Assembly (NCBI GenBank): GCA_963829235.1
Contig: CAWHIF010000005.1
Coordinates: 281,125-345,124, forward strand
DNA length: 64,000 nucleotides
From: Bog-756 sp963829235
Lineage (GTDB): Bacteria > Actinomycetota > Acidimicrobiia > Acidimicrobiales > RAAP-2
Direction: 5' to 3'
Shown: in pieces, positions 56,770 to 64,000 of the stretch
Layout of the letters: each line of letters opens with the position of its first letter
Position numbering within the stretch: position 1 is the stretch's first letter
Program-made: the position numbers and the translations under genes
The notes under the pieces: generated by a model
Databases searched by the model: none
The model's input: only the letters and a program-made list of their open reading frames with translations
What the model was told of the DNA's origin: nothing

Positions 56770-58996
56770 ATGAAGTCCCTTGCCACGTGGTGTGTCCGCC
56801 ACCGCTTGATCGTGCTGCTGCTCTGGCTCACCGCGCTGGTCGGCATGACCGCCATCTCGGCTGCCGTGGGCACCGACTACTCCAACAGCTTCTCGCTGCC
56901 CAACACCCAGTCCACCCAGGCACTCAACCTGCTGCAGCACTCGGAGCCGAACCTTGCGGGCGACCGCGAGCAGATCGTGTTCCACACCACCGGCGGCACC
57001 AGGGTCACCGACCCGGACGTGAAGTCCTCGGTGGACGCCATGTTGGCCGAGGTGGCGAAGCTCCCCCACGTCACCAATATCGTCAGTCCCTACGACCCCC
57101 TCGGTGCCGCCCAGGTCAACGCGGACGGGACGACAGCGTTCGCCGCAGTCACCTTCGACCAACAGGCCCAGTACATCTCGACCCCGGAGGCCCAACAACT
57201 GGTGTCCACGGCGCAGAGCGCCGCCGGGCCGAATCTGCAGGTGGCGGTGGCCGGGCAGGTGGCCGAGGCTGCCGACAAGCAGTCCTTCGGCGGCACCGGG
57301 CTGGGTGTGATCCTGGCCGGCATCGTGCTCCTCCTCGTGTTCGGCTCGGTCTTCGCCATGCTCCTCCCGCTGCTGTCGGCCCTCGCCTCGCTGGGGACGG
57401 CCATCGGAGTGATCGGGCTGCTCAGCCACCTGCTCAAGATGCCGGTCTTCTCGACCGAGCTCGTCCTGCTGATCGGGCTGGGGGTCGGAGTCGACTACGC
57501 CCTCTTCATCGTGACCAGGCACCGCCAGGGCCTCGTGGCCGGCAACGACGTCGAGTCCTCGATCGTCAACGCGGTCAACACCTCAGGCCGCGCCGTCCTG
57601 TTCGCCGGCATCATCGTCTGCATCGCCCTGCTCGGGATGTTCGCCCTCGGGGTCACGTTCCTCTACGGCCTGGCCATTGCCGCCTCCATCGGCGTGCTCT
57701 TCACCATGATCGCCGCCCTCACCCTGCTCCCCGCCTTCCTCGGCTTCATCGGGCCCCGGGTACTGAGCCGACGCCAGAAGAGAGACCTGGCTACCAACGG
57801 GCCCAAGGTCATCGGCTCGGGGACCAAGGGGTTCTGGGCGCGATGGGCCGCGTTCGTCCAGAGGCGTCCGGTCATCCCGGCCCTGGTCGCGTTCGTGGTC
57901 ATCGTGCTTGGTCGCGCTGCCGTTCTTCTCACTCCGGCTCGGCTCATCCGACCAGGGCAACGATCCGACCGGCACGACGACAAGGACCGCCTATGACCTG
58001 CTGGCCAACGGGTTCGGGCCCGGCTTCAACGGCCCGCTGCTGCTGGTGACCCAGAACCCGGGCCCGGCCGACCAGCAGACCCTTGACACCCTGACGGCCA
58101 AGGTGCAGTCGCAGCCGGGCGTGGCCAAGGTCACCGGCCCCCTGGTCCTGCCGACCAAGGACGGGCAGACGGTCAGCCTGATCACCGCTTACCCGACCAC
58201 CTCGCCGGAAGCCTCCCAGACCACCGACCTGATCGACCACCTGAGACAGACGACCATCCCGGCTGTCGTGACCGGCACCGGCGTTACCGTCTACGTGGGC
58301 GGGAATACGGCGATCTTCGCCGACTTCGCCCGGGTGCTGGCCCACAAGCTCCCGCTCTTCATCGGGCTGGTGGTCGTGCTCTCCTTCCTGCTGCTGGCCA
58401 TGGTCTTCCGCAGCATCGTCATCCCCCTGACCGCGGCGGTGATGAACCTGCTCTCCATCGGAGCGGCATTCGGAGTCCTGGTGGCCGTGTTCCAGTGGGG
58501 CTGGCTGGGCTCGGTCTTCCAGATCGGCAGTCCCGGGCCGATCGCCGCGTTCCTGCCGGTCATGCTCTTCGCCATCCTGTTCGGGCTGTCCATGGACTAC
58601 GAGGTCTTCCTCATCACCCGCATACGGGAGGAGTATGTGAGGTCAGGTGACAACGCAACGGCGGTCCGACGGGGCTTGGCCGCCACCGGCAAGACGATCA
58701 CGGCCGCCGCCCTCATCATGATCCTGGTGTTCGGGTCCTTCATCCTCGGGGGCCTGCTCGTGATCAAGCAGTTCGGGCTGGGCCTGGCGGCCGGCATCCT
58801 GATGGACGCGGTCCTGATCCGGATGGCCATCGTGCCGGCGATCATGTTCATGCTCGGCAAGGCCAACTGGTGGTTCCCGGGCTGGCTCGACCGCATCCTC
58901 CCCCACGTCTCGGTCGACCCCGAGCTCGAACCCGATGCGCCCGGTGGGCCCGGTGGGCCTGTGGCGCCGGCCGAACCGGAGCCTGTCCCGGTCTGA
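56770..58996 (+). CDS. MMPL/RND-family transporter (frameshifted)
   Basis: About 741 residues. Two halves, each with a helix, an extracytoplasmic domain and then five helices: first half KSLATWCVRHRLIVLLLWLTALVG to VFSTELVLLIGLGVGVDYALFIVTRHR; second half from about 57910 with FGLSMDYEVFLITRIREEY near the end. The paired GVDYALF and SMDYEVF motifs carry the Asp-Tyr residues that move protons in MmpL proteins. The frame breaks near 57905. GAGGAG before the ATG at 56770 supports this start; a TTG at 56689 would add 27 charged residues. Role: export of lipids or drugs; no partner gene nearby. Confidence 0.9.
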
Positions 58997-59033
58997 CCCC
59001 CGAGACGTCCGACCCCGGGGGCGGGTGGCGTCC

Positions 59034-59064
59034 TTGACAGTTAGGCTGCCAAGGGGCGTAGCCT
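59034..59064 (+). promoter_or_regulatory. Promoter of the aldehyde dehydrogenase gene
   Basis: TTGACA at 59034-59039 and TAGCCT at 59059-59064 are 19 bp apart, slightly wide but otherwise like a sigma-70-type promoter. It would give a leader of about 30 nt with GGGGGAAG before the ATG at 59101. Confidence 0.5.
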
Positions 59065-59100
59065 CAGAGAGAACCTGACGAACGAGCATTGGGGGAAGAC

Positions 59101-60546
59101 ATGTCCGACTTCGTGATGACCATCGGAGGCGATACCGTACCGGCGGCAGAGTCGTTCGGTGTGGTGAACCCGGCCAACGGCGAGGTCTTCGCCCATGCCC
59201 CCGAATGCAGTCGCCAGCAGCTGGATGCCGCCTTCGACGCCGCCTCCAAAGCACAGCGGGACTGGAAGTCCGACGAGGATGCCCGGCGCCAGACCCTCTT
59301 GAAGATGGCCGACGTCCTCCTGGCCTCTACCGCCGAGCTGGCCCCGGTGCTCACGGCCGAACAGGGGAAGCCCCTCGGCGACGCCAACATCGAGGTCTTC
59401 GCGGCAGCCATCTGGTGTCAGTACTTCGCCAACATCGAAACGCCCCCACAGGTCATCCAGGACGACGCCGAGGCCCGGGTCGAAGTGGTCCGTCGCCCGG
59501 TGGGTGTCGTGGCCGCCATCACCCCCTGGAACTTCCCCCTCACCCTCGCCTTCTGGAAGATCGCGCCGGCACTGCTGGCCGGCAACACCCTCGTGCTCAA
59601 GCCCTCGCCGTTCACCCCCCTCACCACCCTGAAGGTGGCCGAGATCCTGCGCGACGTCATGCCCGCCGGTGTGATCAACGTGATCAGTGGTGGCGACGAG
59701 CTGGGCGCCTGGATGACCGGGCATCCGGTGCCGCGCAAGGTCAGCTTCACCGGCTCGATCGAGACGGGCAAGAAGGTCGCCCTGTCGGCCGCCCCGGACC
59801 TCAAGCGCGTGACCCTCGAGCTCGGCGGCAACGATCCGGCCATCGTGTTGGACGACGCCGACCCGGCACTGGTCAGCAAGGCCATCTTCGCCGGTGCCTT
59901 CAACAACAACGGTCAGGTGTGCTCGGCCATCAAGCGTGTCTACGTGCCCGAGTCGATGTATGACGACGTGGTCGACGGGCTCGCCGCCCAGGCGGCGGCG
60001 ATCAAGGTCGGCGACGGCACCGAGGAGGGCTCCAAGCTCGGACCCATCAACAACAAGCCGCAGTACGAGCGGGTGAAGGAGCTGGTCGGCGACGCGCTGT
60101 CCCATGGGGCGAGAGCCGCAGTCGGCGGGCATGCCATGGACCGGCCCGGCTACTTCTTCGAGCCGACGATCCTGGCCGGGCTGTCGGACGGCACCCGCAT
60201 CGTGGACGAGGAGCAGTTCGGCCCGGCCCTGCCGGTGATCTCCTACCGGGACGTGGACGATGTCGTCGAGCGGGCCAACGCCACCCACTTCGGGCTGTCG
60301 GGCTCGGTGTGGGGCACCGACACCGACCGCGCCTCGGATATCGCCGGACGGCTCGAGTGCGGGACGGCGTGGGTCAACACCCATCTGGCCCTCGCCCCCC
60401 AGCAGCCCTTCGGTGGCTTCAAGTGGAGCGGGGTGGGCGTCGAGAACGGCCCGTGGGGTCTGGCCGAGTTCAGCGAGATCCAGGTCATGCACCGCTCCAA
60501 GAGCGCAGACGGGCTCAACCTCAACACCGGCGGGCTCGTCTCGTAG
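59101..60546 (+). CDS. NAD(P)-dependent aldehyde dehydrogenase family protein
   Basis: 481 residues. The cofactor region ITPWNFPLTLAFWKIAPALLAGN is followed by SFTGSIETGKKVA, the general-base Glu in LELGGNDPAIVL and the catalytic Cys in NNNGQVCSAIKRVYV. The terminal FGGFKWSGVG segment is present. Similar to succinate-semialdehyde or related short-chain aldehyde dehydrogenases; the substrate is not evident from sequence alone. It might oxidise the product of the aminotransferase encoded at 53678. Confidence 0.92.
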   Translation: MSDFVMTIGGDTVPAAESFGVVNPANGEVFAHAPECSRQQLDAAFDAASKAQRDWKSDEDARRQTLLKMADVLLASTAELAPVLTAEQGKPLGDANIEVFAAAIWCQYFANIETPPQVIQDDAEARVEVVRRPVGVVAAITPWNFPLTLAFWKIAPALLAGNTLVLKPSPFTPLTTLKVAEILRDVMPAGVINVISGGDELGAWMTGHPVPRKVSFTGSIETGKKVALSAAPDLKRVTLELGGNDPAIVLDDADPALVSKAIFAGAFNNNGQVCSAIKRVYVPESMYDDVVDGLAAQAAAIKVGDGTEEGSKLGPINNKPQYERVKELVGDALSHGARAAVGGHAMDRPGYFFEPTILAGLSDGTRIVDEEQFGPALPVISYRDVDDVVERANATHFGLSGSVWGTDTDRASDIAGRLECGTAWVNTHLALAPQQPFGGFKWSGVGVENGPWGLAEFSEIQVMHRSKSADGLNLNTGGLVS

Positions 60547-60589
60547 CTCGGCGGGCAGCCGGCCCGGACGAGCCGGCGTGCTCGTCTCC

Positions 60590-60680
60590 GTCGGCCCCGC
60601 CGGTTCCACCGGTCGGCCCCGCCGGCCCCACGATGGATGCAGCCGGCCCCACCGGTGGATGGAGCCGGCCCCAGGAACAG
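60590..60680 (+). repeat. GC-rich short tandem repeats in the intergenic gap
   Basis: Variants of CGGCCCC(G/A)CCGG and CCACCGGT recur over about 90 bp between the aldehyde dehydrogenase and MarR genes, a third minisatellite-like tract in this window. Confidence 0.6.
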
Positions 60681-60721
60681 GGCAGATGCCGCGACCGGAA
60701 GCGCCGTGCCTGAGGTGACCG

Positions 60722-60740
60722 ATTAGTTCGATAGTCTAAT
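60722..60740. promoter_or_regulatory. ATTAG-N9-CTAAT inverted repeat, MarR operator candidate
   Basis: ATTAG (60722-60726) and CTAAT (60736-60740) are inverted copies directly before the marR GTG at 60744. A -10-like TAGTCT (60732-60737) lies within, seven bases before the GTG, so the message may be leaderless and its promoter covered by MarR. Confidence 0.5.
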
Positions 60741-60743
60741 AAT

Positions 60744-61217
60744 GTGAGTTCCAAAGCAACTACGGCGAGGCCGCCCGACGTCGACGGTCACCGGAACATC
60801 GGAAGGGCGGCAGCCTGGCTGGCCAAGCAGGTGGAGATCGGCCTGGCCACCGCCGACCTGTCCGCGCCCCAATACCGGGTGCTGGGCCTGCTCGACGAGC
60901 GGTCCGCCGTCTCCTCCGACTTGGCCGAGCGTCTGGCCGTGCGTCCGCCGAGTGTGACGGCCATCGTCGACGGCCTGGTCGCCCGGGGCCTCGTCGAACG
61001 CAGGCATGTGGTCTCCGACCGCCGCCAGGTCGATCATGTCCTCACCGACAGCGGTCGCCAGGCTCTCGACCTGGCCGACGCGGCCGTGGCCGGCCGGCTG
61101 GCGGAGATCGTCGGTTGTCTTGACGATCCCGACGAGTCCAAGCGGGCATTCGACGGCCTGGTGGCATGGCGGAACGCCTTCGGGGCCTACCGTCTGGCGC
61201 GGAAGGCGGCCCGGTGA
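60744..61217 (+). CDS. MarR-family transcriptional regulator
   Basis: 157 residues, starting at a GTG without ribosome-binding site. The winged helix-turn-helix domain reads LSAPQYRVLGLLDERSAVSS, DLAERLAVRPPSVTAIVDGL and VERRHVVSDRRQVDHVLT (the wing), with helices at both ends for dimerisation. It lies upstream of, and overlaps by the GTGA junction, a two-gene ABC exporter operon. By analogy it represses these genes until a small-molecule ligand binds. The palindrome before its start is the likely operator. Confidence 0.92.
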   Translation: MSSKATTARPPDVDGHRNIGRAAAWLAKQVEIGLATADLSAPQYRVLGLLDERSAVSSDLAERLAVRPPSVTAIVDGLVARGLVERRHVVSDRRQVDHVLTDSGRQALDLADAAVAGRLAEIVGCLDDPDESKRAFDGLVAWRNAFGAYRLARKAAR

Positions 61218-63181
61218 AGTCCCCCCGACTCCGGCCCCGTCCGTCGACCACACCTGAGGTGGGCACCGAGTTCGTCCCCATCGACGTGGTGGCCCGCAAC
61301 GAACCACCCCGGGCCACCATCGATCCGGACAAGTCCCTCCCCTGGCTCCGCCGGGTCATGCCCATCATGGGCGCCCACAAAGGGATCTTCATCACCTCGC
61401 TGGTGGCCTCCTTCGTGGGGCTGGTCCTCCAGGTCCTGGTGCCCAACCTGATCAACCACGCCATCACCAACTCGATCCAAGACCACACTGTCCCGCTCAG
61501 CCACTATGTCTGGCTCATCGTCGGCATCGGACTGGTGGGCGGGGTCGCCGGCTACATCTCCCGCCTGTTCCTCTTCGAGACGGCCTACGACATCGAGTAC
61601 GACCTGCGCAACATCATCTATGAACACCTGACCAAGATGTCGTTCTCCTTCTACGACCGGGTGCAGTCCGGACAGCTCATCTCGCGGGCCAACTCGGACA
61701 TCCGGTCGGTGCAGATGTACATGACCTTCGCCCCGTCCATCCTGGTCCAGTGCTCCATCGCCCTCGTCGCCTTCGGCTTCATGCTGTCCATCAACGTGCC
61801 GCTGGCCTTCGTGGCCATGGCCACCATGCCCTTCGTCTACCTGGCCGGCGTGAAGATGCGGAAGTCGATGTTCCCGGTGTCGTGGCTCATCCAATCGCGG
61901 CTGGCCGACGTGGCCACCATCGTCGACGAGAACGTCAACGGCGTGCGGGTGGTCAAGTCCTTCGCCGCCGAGCAGCAGCAGCTCCGCTCGTTGTCCGGGG
62001 CGGCCGACAAGCTGCGGTGGAGCTACATCAAAGATGCCGACCTCCGGGCCCGCTTCTCCCCCCTGGTGCAGAACCTGCCCCAGGTGGGCCTGGCCCTGGT
62101 CCTGCTGTTCGGCGGCTACATGGTCATCCACGGGGGGCTGAGCATCGGGGACATCTTCGCCTTCAACGCCTACCTGTTGATGCTCCAGGCCCCGTTCATG
62201 ATGCTGGGCATGCTGATCATGATGGGGCAGCGGGCGGCGGCCTCGGCCGACCGCATCTACGAGATCATCGACGAGCAACCCACCGTCACCGACGCACCCG
62301 ACGCCGTGGATCTGGTCGACGTCAACGGGGACGTGCGCTTCAGTCACGTCGACTTCGCCTACGCGGCCGACGCCGAGCAGCTGGTGCTGGCCGACTTCGA
62401 CCTGCACATCAGACCAGGCGAGACGGTGGCCCTGGTCGGCCGGACGGGGGCCGGCAAGTCGACGGTGGCCCGCCTCCTGACCCGCTTCTACGACGTCAAG
62501 CACGGCTCGGTGCAGATCGACGGGCACGACATCCGGGACGTGACCCAGGACAGCCTCCGGGCCAACGTGGGGGTGGTCCTCGACGAGCCCTTCCTCTTCT
62601 CGGTGTCCGTCCGGGACAACATCGCCTACGGCAAGCCGTCCGCCGACTTCGAGGACATCGTGGCCGCAGCCAAGGCAGCCGGGGCCCACGAGTTCATCTC
62701 CCACCTGGCCGACGGCTACGACACGGTGGTGGGCGAGCGGGGCTACACCCTGTCGGGCGGGCAGCGGCAGCGGATCGCCATCGCCCGGACCCTGCTGGTC
62801 AACCCGCCCATCATGGTCCTCGATGACGCCACCAGCGCCATCGACGTCCAGGTCGAGCAGCGGATCCACGCCGGACTACGGGTACAGATGGAGGGCCGCA
62901 CCACCCTGATCATCGCCCACCGGCTGTCCACCATCTCGCTGGCCGACCGGGTGGTCCTGTTGGACCAGCACAAGATCGTGGCCGACGGGACCCACGCCGA
63001 GCTGCTCGAGAACACCCCGCTCTACGCCGAGGTGCTGGCCCAGGCGGGCGAATTCGAACGGGAGGCCGATGCCGAGGAGGCCGAAGAGGCCGGGCTGGCT
63101 ACCGACGAGGCACCGGCCGAGCCCGACGGCCAGCCCCTGCGGGACCTGCTCGATTCGGTGCGTGGGGGAGGCCGGTCATGA
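61214..63181 (+). CDS. ABC exporter half, permease-ATPase fusion
   Basis: 655 residues, starting at a GTG overlapping the marR stop. Six transmembrane helices (about residues 50-335) with coupling region SFYDRVQSGQLISRANSDI; then the nucleotide-binding domain with Walker A GRTGAGKST near 62450, signature LSGGQRQR near 62755, Walker B IMVLDDATSAID and the switch His in IIAHRLST. Two oddities: Asp follows Walker B where the catalytic Glu normally stands (LDD for LDE), and the Q-loop reads VVLDEPFLF without Gln. Both mark the degenerate-site subunit of heterodimeric exporters. Its partner is the next gene. Substrate unknown; drugs or lipids are common. Confidence 0.92.
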   Translation: MKSPRLRPRPSTTPEVGTEFVPIDVVARNEPPRATIDPDKSLPWLRRVMPIMGAHKGIFITSLVASFVGLVLQVLVPNLINHAITNSIQDHTVPLSHYVWLIVGIGLVGGVAGYISRLFLFETAYDIEYDLRNIIYEHLTKMSFSFYDRVQSGQLISRANSDIRSVQMYMTFAPSILVQCSIALVAFGFMLSINVPLAFVAMATMPFVYLAGVKMRKSMFPVSWLIQSRLADVATIVDENVNGVRVVKSFAAEQQQLRSLSGAADKLRWSYIKDADLRARFSPLVQNLPQVGLALVLLFGGYMVIHGGLSIGDIFAFNAYLLMLQAPFMMLGMLIMMGQRAAASADRIYEIIDEQPTVTDAPDAVDLVDVNGDVRFSHVDFAYAADAEQLVLADFDLHIRPGETVALVGRTGAGKSTVARLLTRFYDVKHGSVQIDGHDIRDVTQDSLRANVGVVLDEPFLFSVSVRDNIAYGKPSADFEDIVAAAKAAGAHEFISHLADGYDTVVGERGYTLSGGQRQRIAIARTLLVNPPIMVLDDATSAIDVQVEQRIHAGLRVQMEGRTTLIIAHRLSTISLADRVVLLDQHKIVADGTHAELLENTPLYAEVLAQAGEFEREADAEEAEEAGLATDEAPAEPDGQPLRDLLDSVRGGGRS

Positions 63182-64000
63182 TGTTCGGTGGCGGCGGTGG
63201 TGGGGGCTTCGGTGGCCCCGGAGGAGCACAGGCCTCAGCCGCCTCGGGCCTGCCCTTCGCCGGCATCCCCCACGAGCTGCAGTCCGGGGTGGACAAGCTG
63301 CTGGCCACCGAACCCGAGTATGCCGAGCCGGACATCGTCTTCAGCCAGACCAGCTCCGAGACCGAACTCAAGCGACTGAGCCTGCGGCGGCTGCTGACCA
63401 AGTATCCCGGGATGCTGGCCCTGGCCGGGGTCCTGGTCGTGGTGGTGGCCGTGGCCTCCCAGGTCGGACCCACGCTCACCGAGTACGCCATCAACAACGG
63501 GATGGGCGGCGCTCCCCACAGCCACTTCGACTTCGCCGTGGTGGTCGGCGCGGCCATCGCCTACCTGGTCTTCGTGGCCATCACCGCCTTGGCCCAGCGC
63601 TTCCAGGTCCAGGTCACCGGCCGGCTGGCCGCCTGGGTGATGAACGACCTCAGGGTCAAGGTCTTCGCCCATCTGCAGCGCCTCTCGCTCGGCTTCTTCA
63701 CCGAGGAGAAAGCCGGCGTGGTCATGAGCCGGATGACCAGCGACATCGAGAACCTCCAGCAGCTCCTCCAGGACGGCCTCTCCCAGCTGGCCATCCAGGG
63801 CCTGACCATGGTGGTCATCACCGCCATCCTGTTCAGCACCAACGTCCGGCTGGCCTTCATCACCGTCGTGCTCATCCTGCCCGCCCTCATCGGAGCCTCG
63901 GTGTGGTTCAGGCGGGCGTCCGAGCGCGGCTACGACCGGGTGCGCGACGGCATCGCCAATGTGCTGGCCGACCTGTCCGAGAGCCTCCACGGCGTGCGCA
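63178..64000 (+). CDS. Second ABC exporter half (3' truncated by window edge)
   Basis: The first 274 residues are visible. The ATG at 63178 overlaps the previous stop, and a second ATG follows at 63181. A Gly-rich N-terminus (FGGGGGGGFGGPGG) leads to the first helix (MLALAGVLVVVVAVASQ). The membrane domain includes RLSLGFFTEEKAGVVMSRMTSDIENLQQLLQ, the coupling region of ABC exporters, and further helices. The ATPase domain lies beyond the right edge; I expect the canonical Walker B Glu there if the two subunits form a heterodimer. Confidence 0.9.
   Translation, partial: MMFGGGGGGGFGGPGGAQASAASGLPFAGIPHELQSGVDKLLATEPEYAEPDIVFSQTSSETELKRLSLRRLLTKYPGMLALAGVLVVVVAVASQVGPTLTEYAINNGMGGAPHSHFDFAVVVGAAIAYLVFVAITALAQRFQVQVTGRLAAWVMNDLRVKVFAHLQRLSLGFFTEEKAGVVMSRMTSDIENLQQLLQDGLSQLAIQGLTMVVITAILFSTNVRLAFITVVLILPALIGASVWFRRASERGYDRVRDGIANVLADLSESLHGVR

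Overview
This is a high-GC (roughly 70%) window from an actinobacterium, most likely of the class Acidimicrobiia. Pointers are a mycofactocin cluster, an Rpf-type resuscitation factor, a DprP synthase homologue, and a surface protein ending in the 'ASDGGIFSFGDA' tandem repeat common in that class. I see no tRNA, rRNA, CRISPR array, transposase or phage gene. At least two dozen reading-frame breaks interrupt otherwise well-conserved genes, mostly at G/C runs. They look like base-loss errors in the sequence rather than real gene death, and I annotate through them.

Layout. (1) 1-8.5 kb is the distal part of a mycofactocin locus: an OYE-type flavoenzyme, ETF alpha, a FixC-like dehydrogenase, a FixX-like ferredoxin, ETF beta, MftE, a mycofactocin-coupled SDR and MftF, mostly with overlapping start/stop codons. 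The precursor peptide and radical SAM genes (mftA-D) must lie left of the window, if present. (2) 8.5-35.8 kb is a cell-surface and polysaccharide region: a large GT-C-like membrane protein, three paralogous secreted TIM-barrel glycosidase-like proteins (one fused to pentapeptide repeats), a DUF2206-like membrane protein, a 1484-residue IPT/TIG surface protein, a decaprenyl-phosphate phosphoribosyltransferase, several glycosyltransferases, an acyltransferase, an SGNH lipoprotein and a flippase. GC content falls noticeably between about 26.5 and 32.7 kb. (3) 35.8-41.1 kb holds a largely gene-free stretch, a promoter and strongly structured leader in front of an rpf-like gene, a cold-shock protein, a membrane protein and a secreted alpha/beta hydrolase.

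(4) 41.2-51.4 kb is a membrane electron-transfer and envelope module. A leftward operon encodes a Thr-rich anchored protein, ApbE flavin transferase, a ferric-reductase-like membrane protein, a NuoF-like protein and a small ferredoxin. Divergent from it are a response regulator, a histidine kinase, a GT2-GtrA fusion and a GT39 glycosyltransferase. Three direct repeats spaced 11 bp apart in the divergent gap look like a binding site for the response regulator. (5) 51.5-64 kb is mostly metabolism and transport: acyl-CoA dehydrogenase, a glyoxalase-fold protein, a class III aminotransferase, a small membrane protein, a tyrosine phosphatase-like protein, an MMPL transporter, an aldehyde dehydrogenase, and a MarR regulator leading a two-gene ABC exporter operon that runs off the right edge.

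Working together: the mycofactocin genes make and use a peptide-derived redox cofactor, with ETF/FixC/FixX as a plausible route from dehydrogenases to the quinone pool. Genes of 8.5-35.8 kb probably build, export, modify and trim surface glycans. The 41-45 kb operon probably moves electrons across the membrane under two-component control.
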